A stretch of DNA of 64,000 nt from positions 34,598,501 through 34,662,500 of the forward strand of contig BSBN01000213.1 in NCBI GenBank assembly GCA_027924645.1. The letters are read 5' to 3'. The position numbers and the translations under genes were made by a program. The notes beneath the pieces are model-generated. The model worked only from the letters and a program-made list of their open reading frames with translations. It was not told where the DNA came from and did not search any database. Origin of the DNA: Cunninghamia lanceolata (taxonomy: Eukaryota; Streptophyta; Pinopsida; Cupressales; Cupressaceae). How positions within the stretch are numbered: the first letter of the stretch is position 1; every line of letters starts with the position of its first letter. Shown here piece after piece: positions 46,499-58,614 of the stretch.

Positions 46499-49294
46499 TG
46501 TAGGAGTCTGAACAACACTGAGAGGGGGGGTGAATTAGTGTTGTGTAGATTTTTGCAACTTATTATAACTTTTAATTTACAAGACTCAGAAAGAGAAAGT
46601 CATCAATGAACTATTGCACATATATGTATAAGTTTGATAATGAAAATTATGAGCAAGACCACATAGAGATAAATCTTAACATAGAAGCAAGAACACATAG
46701 AAGCATATCATTAACACAAGAATTATTGGAGTGGAAAACCCTCTCTGGGTAGAAAAACCACTCAAAACTGCCTCACTGGCTTAACTGGAAAACATGCCTC
46801 ACTGGCTACAATATGTATCTAAGAGCACCAACTCCTTATGGAGCACCAACTCCAATACCAAACAGAAGCACCCACTTCCAACACTGATATACCTCACTGG
46901 TAAACAAATAGGTCTCACTGACCAACAAACCTCACTGGCTAATACAAGGCCTCACTAGCATTCTGTGCCTCACTGGCAAACCAAATCACCAATAGATGTA
47001 ATAAACAAATCAGAGGGATACTCTGTTTCCATTCAATACAAAACATATGTCTGTCAAATGGTCATTCTGTTCAAAATTAATCTTACATCCGGATACACTC
47101 AACAACACTTCACAACTCTGTATATTTCATCTCTCTTTTTTAATTCACACCATCAATGCACCTAAAAAATGACTTTATACAAGTTGAATATCTTTTCACC
47201 TTTCCTCTTTTGTATGAACATTTTCATCTTCTCTCAATGAAGAACCTGCAAATAAAAACTTTTCACCTTCTCTCTGCAATTTTTCTTATTTCAAAAATCA
47301 ATCTCTTGTAATAAGAAAAATATTATTTCTCTATCCACTTTGACATCTCAAATTATCCCTTGCAAAAAATATGTAAATCTTATTCAAAAATTTTGAAACC
47401 TTTCACCTTCTCTGCAGAAACAATTCATCTAAAACAATAATTAAGGTCATACAGAAATCTTTAATTGAAATAAAATATTTCAATCTGCTCTTGAAAGAGA
47501 AAATAAAATCTCTTTCAAATCTAATCTCCATGTGCAAGAAGACAAACTCCTTCATTGAAACCATTGAATCCTGCATAAAAATATATTCTCTGTATAAACA
47601 AAATCTCCTTAAAAAATTGTTTATCTTTTGTGCAAAAATATCTTCAAAAGACCTTTCAAATTCCATCATTCTCCTGCAAGAAATCATGAATAATTTCCAC
47701 TATTTATTTTCTCTTCATAATTGAAATCCGTTCATCAATTTATTAATCTTCCCTCATTCTTATCTCTACAAAAAAACACTTCATCTGAAATAATATTGTG
47801 AATGGAGAAAAAAAAAACTTCATAAAAATTCTCCAATAAAATCTTCACAAATCTCTCCAATCTTTATGAAGATTTAGAAATAAACCTTCTGCCCTTTTTA
47901 AAAAAACAAATACCCCTCACAAATAGCTTCCATGCTAAAAAATAGAAACAAATCTTTCTTTAAAATTTCTAAAAAAAATTTCCTTAAAATAAAATCATTA
48001 AACTCCATTTTGAAACCCAATAAATTAGGAGTTTTTTTAAAAATTGAAATAAAGCCATTAAAGGCTTAATCGGGCTCCCACTTAATAAAGGATATTTAAG
48101 GGCCTTTTTGTTTTCTTAAACCATTACATGGTTTATTTTCTTTAAACTATGCGATGCCCTTTTTTAAATAAATCTCTTTCATAGAAATCTTCAAAAAGGC
48201 CGATAACTATGATCATGGATTTAAAAGAAACAAGGCTGATAAACATAAGGAGCCCGATAAACATAAGGAGGTTGAATAAGTTTTAAAACCAACACTTTAC
48301 ATATTGGCCCTTACAAACATTATATGGAGACCACTTATATGATGATCATTGCATAAGGTGAGTTAAAGAAAGGGCCAGTCAATGGATGTATAATAGCTCC
48401 TTCAAAAGGTAATTGTTAAGTGATACACTTGCTATTCCCGGTCACCATTAAAATATAAAGGCAATATGAATATTGGGTAAAGTAGAGTTTGAGGGGAGAT
48501 GACTTAGATTTGTTTAGGTTTTTGAGAGCATAGATTTTAATGGGATAACAATATTGACAAGGAAAATCCATTAGAAACTTGAAACCCACTTTATACCTCT
48601 GCACTTGTCACAACTATAAACAAATGAAGATCAAATGAAGACCATACTATCAAACTGCCATTATGAAGAACATGCCATTGAATATTATGCCATCTACAAC
48701 TGATCTGTATTGCTTCTTGCATTACTAAAGCATGTGACCTTTGTCATACCAAGATCAAGAAATCATCTCTATTTGTGGCAAACACAAACCAAACAACCTG
48801 TAACATTTTGATCAACCATCTCCTGAACAATGAAGCATATGAAGCAACTTCTATCAATAGTACAAGTGATCTACAAATGACCTGTAGTCCTGATGATACT
48901 TTGTGAAAGGAAAATGTACAACTCAACTCTCTCAATACCTTTTGACATCAATACAGTACGAACACCAAACCAACATTATGCCAGTGAAGCACTCAACCAT
49001 TACTCTTAATGGCAAACAATCTTTCATGAACACATCAAGAACACACTGCATGAAGATGAAGTATTACTGAGGTAAGCAACATACCATATGTCAACTCTCT
49101 TTAGATCAGGAATCATAACCTCCTGATTTGAAACTGCTTGGATAGTATGTGAATGTCACTGATGATCTGAGCAGACTATTCTACATAAGCCAACTGAGAT
49201 CTTCTTTGAACAACAACTATGGCAACTCTTGCATTGCACCATCTCCTCCTGATATGAACACACTTTTGACATCAATGACAACCTATCACCATCA
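46499..49294 (-). repeat. 3' LTR of the gag-only element
   Basis: It is 2,796 bp. In window orientation it starts TGTAGGAGTCTG and ends CACCATCA. It has a CCTCACTGGC word repeated about eight times at 46760-46985. Compared with the other LTR it has an extra 27-bp unit near 46780. No real ORF is present. Confidence 0.9.
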
Positions 49295-49306
49295 ATCTCC
49301 CCCTTT
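49295..49306 (-). other. Polypurine tract of the gag-only element
   Basis: On the minus strand AAAGGGGGAGAT is identical to the PPT of the SIRE-type element. Further CTCCCCCT words lie at about 49345, 49388 and 50368. Confidence 0.8.
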
Positions 49307-50470
49307 GTCATTGATGGCAAAACCACCTGAAGTAATTTTTCATTCTCCCCCTTTTTGACATCTAATGACAAAGTCTGAATTAACTCCCCCTGAGAACAAC
49401 TCCACTAAAAGATGTTATAGCATGATCATAACATTTACAAACACATTGCATTATGAGGGCTTTGAAGACATAAACTCCTGTTATCTTGTTATCTTCAACC
49501 AAAAATTAGAAACACTTACCAAAATCTTTGGTACCACTTGTCTTTCAGAGAATTGAAGGCACAAAATGCAATTTTGGTAAACTTATCATCTGAAGTACAA
49601 TTAACAACAATTTTTTAACCAACATGACAAATCTCCAATGAATCTATTTGCTTCCACTAATCACTGCTCATAAATATTTCTGGAAAATATCTCTAGTAAA
49701 CACTGACAAGAATAATCAACATAACTCAATTCAACTCAGCACTGATCCACTTCTTGAATTAGTCCTGAAGCAATGTTGTTCCTGCACATCTCTTGTCAAA
49801 TCTGATATGTACATAACCACATCTGAAACTTATTTCAATCTTCAATCAACAAACACATGATAACGTCTGAAGAGAACTTCTTGAGAATACCCAAGATCCA
49901 TTATACAAATCAGCCTATCAAGATTGCACAACCTTCACCATCAAGCTCTTCCTAAAACAACACTTTGCAAAACCAATTGCAAAGAAAAGTGTTATGAAAT
50001 GACTTCTTTCATTTAGCCAACAAAGACAAATATCTGATAAGAGCTCTTTGAAACAACTAAAGCTCTTTGCCATGATAACCAATACTTTTTAATCACAAGA
50101 TCCCATTGGACTACAACATCATAACAACTCAACCATTTGTCAGTAACAATATGCTATGAACAAAATATGAATAGGATCATGTCACAACATCATCAAATTC
50201 TTTGTGCAGAGAACTTTTGAACTCTTTATATGCATTATGAACCACTAAACATGTCACTGACATACACAACATCAGAAATTAACATTATTAGGCAAGCATG
50301 ATAGACAAGATCAATTGAACTCCTCCTGTAACTTCTTGGGGATAAAAGATAGAACAAGAACAACTCCCCCTCACATCATGTTATCTGTTATGCAACTAAT
50401 GATGTAACTTGTACTGGATGCACAAGTTTGGGATTTACCTTCTCATGACTCTGTTTTTGCTTCCACACTT
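49307..50470 (-). other. Noncoding stretch where pol would lie
   Basis: About 1.16 kb between the gag stop and the PPT. It is AT-rich and has no RT, integrase or protease motif in any frame; only short chance frames are seen. Confidence 0.65.
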
Positions 50471-51898
50471 TTACAGGCTCTTTCTTTTTCCAGACCTTTT
50501 CAGCTTCTTTTCTTTTCCACTTTTTAAATCAGGTGAAGCTTTCCTGCAACTATGAGCTTTATGACCAAAAGAATTGCAATTATAACAAACTATGTTATAA
50601 CCAAATGACTGATACCTTTTTGACATCTCCTGAGCAATTATGTTATGCTTCCATGTAGGATCATACATTCTATTCATTTTACAGTTTCTTTGAATGTGTC
50701 CAATATTATTGCACTTGTAACAAACAATATCAGTATTCCTTCTACAATTAATTGATTTGTGTCCAAATTGATTACAAGCATAACAATGACCATTAAAAGA
50801 ATAATTATACCTGTACATGTATGCTTGTCTAACAGGAGCATTTTTTCTTCTTCTTTGATTATGCTTTTCATCTTTGACATTTATTTCAGTTTCTGTCTTC
50901 TCTTTATCTTCAAGAGCACTAGCATGAAGATCAATTTTCTTTCTGGGAGTTTGCCTGGCTTTTGAACACTCCCCTTCTTCAATATTCTTTTCAAACAACA
51001 GATTCTTGTGTAATTTAGAGGAAGCCTTTTCTAACTCCTTTCTTAAAAAGACTATTTCAGATTCATACTTTTCATAATCAACTTCTTTGGCCTTTAGTTG
51101 ATTATTGACATCTTCTTTTATTTTATTAACTTTTGCAATTTGAGCCTTCAAATCTATTATCTGTTTTTCTACATCTTGAAGATTTGAAAGAATTTTTATC
51201 TTGGATTCCTTTTCCTCTTGAAGTTGCAACTTTAACCTTTTGTTCTCCATTCTGAGTTCTTTGATCTCACCAAGGGCACAAATGAGCTCACCTTCCATAT
51301 CAATCTCATAATCATCGTCATTATCAATCTCACAATCTTGATCATCATCACTTGTGATGCTAGCTTCTTCTAAATGAGATTGAGTTTGAACTTCAACTTC
51401 TTCATTTGAAATTCTCCTTTCATTGCCACTTTCTTTACACACCAGAGTATCATTATCTTGATAAATTCTTTTCAATCTCCTCCACATATCTTGAGCTGTA
51501 ACACAGTCCATAATTTTACAAGAAACATTATTAGACAGAGCAGACAATATAGCCTTCTTTGCAATCTAATTACATTCAAGGGCTTCTTTGTTATTTGCAG
51601 AGTTAGAACATCCATTCTCAACAGACATTAAAACATCATATCCTAAAGAGGATAAATACACTTGCATTCTAACATACCAAATTGAAAAATTTGAACCATT
51701 AAACTGAGGAACTTCTAAAACTTCTTCTTCTAAGATAATATCAGACTCAACATGAAGAACATCTTTATCAACTAACTTTATATCAACATCTGGATTTGAT
51801 ATGAATGATGTCTTTTGATCAGAATGAATCTTAACATTTTTCATGTTCTTATATCTCCTGCACTTACCCATTGAACTCCACACACAAGACCTACCCAA
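50471..51898 (-). pseudogene. gag: Gag-like protein of the gag-only element, one TAG stop
   Basis: Read from 51898, the frame runs about 475 codons with one in-frame TAG at 51566-51568. The N-terminal part has EVPQFNGSNFSIWYVRMQVYL, here quoted as FNGSNFSIWYVRMQVYL, the copia Gag start. Then come an acidic stretch, a long coiled coil (ELICALGEIKELRMENKRL onward) and a basic region. Three CX2CX4HX4C zinc knuckles follow: CYACNQFGHKSINC, CYKCNNIGHIQRNC and CYNCNSFGHKAHSC. It would package element RNA. Apart from the single stop it looks recently functional, in line with the small LTR divergence. Confidence 0.85.
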
Positions 51899-51925
51899 GC
51901 TGATTAATCTACAAAAGGGAAACTG

Positions 51926-51937
51926 GCTCTGATACCA
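51926..51937 (-). other. Primer binding site of the gag-only element
   Basis: The minus strand reads TGGTATCAGAGC, tRNA-iMet, two bases from the LTR end. Confidence 0.85.
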
Positions 51938-51939
51938 AT

Positions 51940-54693
51940 TGTAGGAGTCCGGACAACACTGAGAGGGGGGCTGAATTAGTGTTGTGTAGATTTTTGCAAC
52001 TTATTATAACTTTTAATTTACAAGACTCAGAAAGAGAAAGTCATCAATGAACTATTACACATATATGTATAAGTTTGATAATGAAAATTATGAGCAAGAC
52101 CACATAGAGATAAATCTTAACATAGAAGCAAGAACACATAGAAGCATATCATTAACACAAGAATTACTAGAGTGGAAAACCCTCTCTGGGTAGAAAAACC
52201 ACTCAAAACTGCCTCACTGGCTACAATATGTATCTAAGAGCACCAACTCCTTATGGAGCACCAACTCCAATATCAAACAGAAGCACCCACTTCCAACACT
52301 GATATACCTCACTGGTAAACAAATAGGTCTCACTGACCAACAAACCTCACTAGCTAATACAAGGCCTCACTGGCATTCTGTGCCTCACTGGCAAACCAAA
52401 TCACCAATAGATGTAATAAACAAATCAGAGGGATACTCTGTTTCCATTCAATACAAAACATATGTCTGTCAAATGGTCATTCTATTCAAAATTAATCTTA
52501 CATCTGGATACACTCAACAACACTTCACAACTCTGTATATTTCATCTCTCTTTTTTAATTCACACCATCAATGCAACTGAAAAATGACTTTATACAAGTT
52601 GAATATCTTTTCACCTTTCCTCTTTTGTATGAACATTTTCATCTTCTCTCAATGAAGAACCTGCAAACAAAAACTTTTCACCTTCTCTTTGCAATTTTTC
52701 TTATTTCAAAAATCAATCTCTTGTAATAAGAAAAATATTATTTCTCTGTCCACTTTGACATCTCAAATTATCCCTTGCAAAAAATATGTAAATCTTCTTC
52801 AAAATTTTTGAAACCTTTCACCTTCTCTGCACAAACAATTCATCTAAAACAATAATTAAGGTCATACAGAAATCTTTAATTGAAATAAAATATTTCAATT
52901 TGCTCTTGAAAGAGAAAATAAAATCTCTTTCAAATCTAATCTCCATGTGCAAGAAGACAAACTCCTTCATTGAAACCATTGAATCCTGCATAAAAAATAT
53001 ATTCTCTGTATAAACAAAATCTCCTTAAAAAATTGTTTATCTTCTGTGCAAAAATATCTTCAAAAGACCTTTCAAATTCCATCATTCTCCTACAAGAAAT
53101 CATGAATAATTTCCACTATTTATTTTCTCTTCATAAAAGAAATCCGTTCATCAATTTATTAATCTGCCCTCATTCTTATCTCTGCAAAAAAACACTTCAT
53201 CTGAAATAATATTGTGAATGGAGAAAAAAAAAAACTTCATAAAAATTCTCCAATAAAATCTTCACAAATCTCTCCAATCTTTATGAAGATTTAGAAATAA
53301 ACCTTCTGCCCTTTTTAAAAAAACAAATACCCCTCACAAATAGCTTCCATGCTAAAAAATAGAAACAAATCTTTCTTTAAATTTTCTAAAAGAAAATTCC
53401 TTAAAATAAAATCATTAAACTCCATTTTGAAACCCAATAAATTAGGAGTTTTTTTAAAAATTGAAATAAAGCCATTAAAGGCTTAATCGGGCTCCCACTT
53501 AATAAAGGATATTTAAGGGCCTTTTTGTTTTCTTAAACCATTACATGGTTTATTTTCTTTAAACTATGCGATGCCCTTTTTTAAATAAATCTCTTTCATA
53601 GAAACCTTCAAAAAGGCCGATAACTATGATCATGGATTTAAAAGAAACAAGGCCGATAAACATAACGAGGCCGAATAAGTTTTAAAACCAACACTTTACA
53701 TATTGGCCCTTACAAACATTATATGGAGACCACTTATATGATGATCGTTGCATAAGGTGAGTTAAAGAAAGGGCCGGTCAATGGATGTATAATAGCTCCT
53801 TCAAAAGGTAATTGTTAAGTGATACACTTGCTATTCCCGGTCACCATTAAAATATAAAGGCAATATGAATATTGGGTAAAGTAGAGTTTGAGGGGAGATG
53901 ACTTAGATTTGTTTAGGTTTTTGAGAGCATAGATTTTAATGGGATAACAATATTGACAAGGAAAATCCATTAGAAACTTGAAACCCACTTTATACCTCTG
54001 CACTTGTCACAACTATGAACAAATGAAAATCAAATGAAGACCATACTATCAAACTGCCATTATGAAGAACATGCCATTGAATATTATGCCATCTACAACT
54101 GATCTATATTGCTTCTTGCATTACTAAAGCATGTGACCTTTGTCATACCAAGATCAAGAAATCATCTCTATTTGTGGCAAACACAAACCAAACAACCTGT
54201 AACATTCTGATCAACCATCTCCTGAACAATGAAGCATATGAAGCAACTTCTATCAATAGTACAAGTGATCCACAAATGACCTGTAGTCCTGATGATACTT
54301 TGTGAAAGGAAAATGCACAACTCAACTCTCTCAATACCTTTTGACATCAATACAGTACGAACACCAAACCAACATTATGCCAATGAAGCACTCAACCATT
54401 ACTCTTAATGGCAAATAATCTTTCATGAACACATCAAGAACACACTGCATGAAGACGAAGTATTACTGAGGTAAGCAACATACCATATGTCAACTCTCTT
54501 TAGATCAGGAATCAAAACCTCCTGATTTGAAACTGCTTGCATAGTATGTGAATGTCACTGATGATCTGAGCAGACTATTCTACATAAGCCAATTGAGATC
54601 TTCTTTGAACAACAACTATGACAACTCTTGCATTGCACCATCTCCTCTTGATATGAACACACTTTTGACATCAATGACAACCTATCACCATCA
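51940..54693 (-). repeat. 5' LTR of the gag-only element
   Basis: It is 2,754 bp, starts TGTAGGAGTCCGG and ends CACCATCA in window orientation. It is almost identical to 46499-49294. TSD AGAAT follows at 54694. Confidence 0.9.
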
Positions 54694-54698
54694 AGAAT

Positions 54699-55458
54699 AC
54701 CAAGCCCTAGGGGCCTGTTTCAAACCAAAAAAGCCTATTTTTAGTCTACAAACATAATCTTCTTTCTCTGCTAGCTGAAATCCTTCAGGTTTCTCAATAT
54801 AAACTTCTTCATTAAGATTCCCATTTAGGAATGCAGATTTAACATCCATTTGGTAAACTTTGAAGTTCTTATAAATAGAGAATGCCAAAAACATCCTAAT
54901 GGCTTCCAATCTTGCTACAAGTGCAAATGTTTCTTCAAAATCTATGCCTTCAACATGTGTGTATCCTTTACAAACCAATCATGCTTTGTTCCTCATGACT
55001 TCTCCATCCTCATTAAGCTTGTTTTTAAACACGCATTTTGTGCCTATCACATTCTTATCTATAGGTCTTGGAACCAATTCCCAAGTTTTATTTTTCTCAA
55101 TCTGATTGAGCTCATCTTCCATAGCATTGATCTATCCTTCATCCTCACTAGCATCAGTAAATGTTCTAGGTTCAATCTTAGATAGTAATGAGAAATTTAC
55201 TTGTTCATTTTCCCTAGCAAGTTTTCTTCTAGTTTGCACTCCTTCATTTTTGTCTTCGATTATTTGCTGTTCAGGATGATCTCTTTGTACATACCTAGTA
55301 GGTGCCTTACCACTTAACCTCTCAGGTTCTTCTTTAATAATAGTATCTTCTTCTTCTTCTGATATAGTTGATCCATCTAAGCAACTGTCCTTATTTTGTG
55401 TTAGATGCGGTTGGTCCTCATCTACCCTAACAATAGCGCTTTCCACAATTCTATGCAA
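54699..55458 (-). pseudogene. pol: SIRE-type RT N-terminal part and integrase-RT linker
   Basis: This is the upstream half of the split [41 protein letters not shown] and [11 protein letters not shown] (54699-54978) are RT blocks up to just before the YVDD part, which lies beyond the insertion at 46391. From 55132 to 55458 is the acidic linker typical between integrase and RT in copia. Stops and small frameshifts separate the pieces. Confidence 0.85.
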
Positions 55459-56224
55459 TCACTTATTATAACACTTATATGCTTTGGATCTGCTAGAATA
55501 TCCTAGAAAAAGGCCTTCATCACATCTAGAATCAAAGCTTCCAAGGTCATATTCATCTCTTTTGATGTAGCATTTACTACCAAACACCCTAAAATATTTG
55601 ACTGTCATGGATTTGACATTCCATAATTTGTACATCTTGTCAGCGTTAACCCTTAGCTGCACTGTATTCAAAGTATACACTATTGTGTGTACTGCCTCTC
55701 TCCAGTAAACATTAGGTAATTTTGCCTCATTTAGCATTGTTCTTGCCATTTCTTTACTATTCTATTTTTCCTTTCCACAACGCCATTCTGCAAACGCATT
55801 GGAGGTGAATTCTCCACCACTATTTGATCTTAAACATTTGATTGTTAGACCACTCTCCTTCTCAACCATAGACCTAAACGTCTTAAATATATCAAAGGCT
55901 TCTCATTTATCCTTAAGAAAGGTTGCCCATGTCATTCTTGAGAAATCATCAACTAATAACATGAAATATCTCTCACCTTTTAGTCCTTGTGTCTTGGTTG
56001 GACCACATAGGTCTGTATGAACTAACTAAGAGTCTTGAAGTAGAGTATTCTTTTGTTTTGAAACTAGACCTTATTTGTTTCCCATACTGACATTCCTTAC
56101 AAATTGTATTTGCTGGCTTGGTGATTTTAGGCATGTGCCTAACTACATTTTCTGAACTTACCTTCACAAGGTTGTCAAAATTGACGTGTCCCAATCTTTT
56201 GTGCCACGACCAACTTTCATCAAT
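55459..56224 (-). pseudogene. pol: SIRE-type integrase
   Basis: The HHCC pre-integrase domain (GHVNFDNLVKVS to CKECQYGKQIRSSF) is at 55973-56194. The core is broken around 55750-55970. The C-terminal part, YWREAVHTIVYTLNTVQLR and FRVFGSKCYIKRDE, is at 55459-55749 and includes GLFLGYSSRSKAYKCYN. TAG or TAA stops and a frame change separate these parts. Confidence 0.82.
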
Positions 56225-56698
56225 CTATCCCATCAAGCAACTTCTACCTTGAATCTTCTTGAGATTGTAAAGATTATCTTCTATTCTACTTGCTTCAGCA
56301 ACTAACTTACTAGAACTTGCTTTCCTAATCTCACAACCTTTTGCATTAAAGGTTAGATTATATCCATTATCACACATCTGACTTACACTTAGCAAATTGT
56401 GCTTAAGTCCTTCCACATAATAGACATTGCAAGTCTTGGCTTTTCCATCAATACTAAGTGTTCCTTTACCACAGATCTTTGTAGATGTATTGTCACCAAA
56501 CTTAAATAAACCTCCATTCCATTCTTGTAGGCTTAAAAACTTACTTTTGTCTCCTAGCATGTGACTTGAACAACCACTGTCTATCACCCATGGATTCTGT
56601 CTCCTTGCATGAAATGTGGTCTGCACTATCAGAGATTCTTCTTTCTTTTGATCATCCTTCTTCTTCCAGACTTGCTTAGTTTCCTTCTCCTTATTCAC
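56225..56698 (-). pseudogene. pro: SIRE-type aspartic protease
   Basis: WVIDSGCSSHML (about 56560-56600) keeps the intact D-S-G active site, unlike the other two proteases in the window. LKHNLLSVSQMCDNGYNLTF follows, as in all copia proteases. The 157-codon frame is open, but its neighbours are broken, so no active product is expected. Confidence 0.82.
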
Positions 56699-58568
56699 AA
56701 GAGAGCTTGATGCATTATCCTCCTTAGGAGGAACATTCTCCTTTCTTTCCTATTTGTTAGTTTTTACGAAGTTTGTACTATAGAATTTTGCAATATGACC
56801 AAAGTTATTGCATTTGTAACAAACTACTCTAAAATCTCCTAGAGGTGCAAAAGAATTTTTGCTAATAAAATCAGTTCTTCTCCTAGGAACAATTCTACAG
56901 CTAACATCCCTATGACCATATTGATTACATGAATAACAATAGCCATTAAAGGATTGGGGAAACCTGATCATGCCAGAATTTCTTGTAGGAGGGGGACCTT
57001 TGAATCTTTTCTCCTTCAGATCTATGACTTTTGTGAAGCCATCATCTTCCTTATTCTGCTTCTTCTCTCCATTCTTTTTAGGAGAATCACTGGACTTTGA
57101 ATGCTAACCTTCTTCAAATCCTAAACCAGCCATGTTCTTTGGAAATCTCTAACTGCTAATCATCACATCAAGCATGCTACTACTCTTATCAAATTTTAGA
57201 CTTAGGTCAATCTTATCCTTAGCCTTTTCTAATTCTTTTCTTAGAGATACCACTTCAAATTCTAGCTTTAGACATTCTGCTAATTTAGCTTTCAATTCAG
57301 ATTTAGTAACTTCTTCTATTCTCTTGGCTTCTTCCACTTGTGTCTTCAAATCAACAATCAACTCTTCTGATTCAACAAGCTTCTTAGACACCATATCTTC
57401 TTGAAGTTGCAGCTTTAGTTTAGAGTTTTTCTTCCTAAATTTCTCAATCTCTTCTAAAGTACATACCAACTCTCCTTCCAAATCTACTTCTTCTTCTTCA
57501 TTCTCAGGATCTTCTAGATCATTATTGTTCTAATATATATTAGTAGTGTCCACTGTCATGAACAGGTATTCATTTTCTTCAACCTTAGAAATGCCTTCAT
57601 TATTGTCTTCTAAGATGGGTCTATCTTCAAAGGAATCATTATCACCTTTTATGTAAAGACTCTTCTTGTTCTTCTGAAAATTCTTCTTTGGATAGAACTG
57701 CTTGTTACTTTTCTTACTATCAAATTCATCACTTTTATCTTTTCCTTCAAAAGGACATTTAGTAGCAAAGTGACCAACCTTTCCACAATTAAAACACTTA
57801 AAGGGTAACTTACCTTTATAATTCCTAGATCCTCTCTTCAATCTTCTTACAAAATTGGCCTCTTCTTTGTCTGTCTCAGATTTAGGCTCTACATTATTTG
57901 CCTATTTTGACTCCTTAAATGCATCTTCTCTCTTTAAAATCTCAGTACCTCCTGTCCTCATTTCATAGGTAGTAAAACTACCATGTATCTCATCAACAAT
58001 TATCTTATTAAGATCCTTTGCTTCTTCTATAGCAGAGACTTTAGAATCATACCTGGAAGGTAAAGATCTAAGTACCTTCTAAACAATCACTGGCTCTTTT
58101 ACTTCTTCATCTAGTCCTCTCATAGCATTCACAACTTTATCAACTTTGAGTAGGTAATCAGAAATATTTTCTTCCTCTCTCATTCAGACTTTCAAATCTT
58201 CCTTTAAAGGTCTGTAGCTTGGCTTATTTCACCTTTGTATCTCCTTCATAGATGCTCTAAAGCTTATCCCAGATTTTTTTGGCAGACTTGCATTGCATTA
58301 CTTTCACAAATTTAGAGTTAGCTAAACCACATAGAACTCTATTCTTAGCCTTAGCATTATTCTCACATTCCTTCTTACCTGCCTGGTCTTTTGGAGGAGT
58401 TGGAGTAGTATACCCATCCTTAACAAATTGCCTAACATCAAACCCTATTGAAGTTAGGTAGGTTTCCATCTGTATACTCCAGAATGCATAATTTGTTCCA
58501 TCAAATAATGGTGATTTGTATGAGTGAGATCCTTCTTGACCGGCCATGTGTTCAATCTCCCAGATCAA
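56699..58568 (-). pseudogene. gag: SIRE-type Gag with coiled coil and zinc knuckles, broken
   Basis: The N-terminal piece (58257-58568) has SPLFDGTNYAFWSIQMETYL-type copia Gag sequence; MAGQEGSHSY near 58546 is the likely start. A zinc knuckle CFNCGKVGHFATKC is near 57770-57810. A coiled-coil stretch is at 57149-57481 (ELVCTLEEIEKFRKKNSKL). Two more knuckles, CYSCNQYGHRDVSC and CYKCNNFGHIAKFY, are at 56790-56940; the last lacks its final Cys. The same coiled coil and knuckle order occurs in the gag-only element nested nearby. Stops, mostly TAG or TAA, split it into at least five pieces. Confidence 0.82.
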
Positions 58569-58600
58569 CCTTTAGCTATTATGCTTCTCCAAGGAACCTT

Positions 58601-58612
58601 GCTCTGATACCA
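58601..58612 (-). other. Primer binding site of the SIRE-type element
   Basis: The minus strand reads TGGTATCAGAGC, tRNA-iMet, two bases from the LTR. Confidence 0.88.
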
Positions 58613-58614
58613 AT

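Larger units (their letters stand above)
46499..54693 (-). mobile_element. Young non-autonomous copia-type element with gag only, TSD AGAAT
   Basis: AGAAT at 46494-46498 and 54694-54698 is a perfect target-site duplication. LTRs are 46499-49294 and 51940-54693, TG...CA in both, and differ by about 1-2% plus small indels. The interior (49295-51939) has a tRNA-Met PBS, one gag-like ORF and a PPT, but no protease, integrase or RT. PBS, PPT and the inner LTR motif CTGAGAGGGGG match the SIRE-type element it sits in. It is inserted inside that element's RT gene, same strand. Total length is 8,195 bp. Confidence 0.92.
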
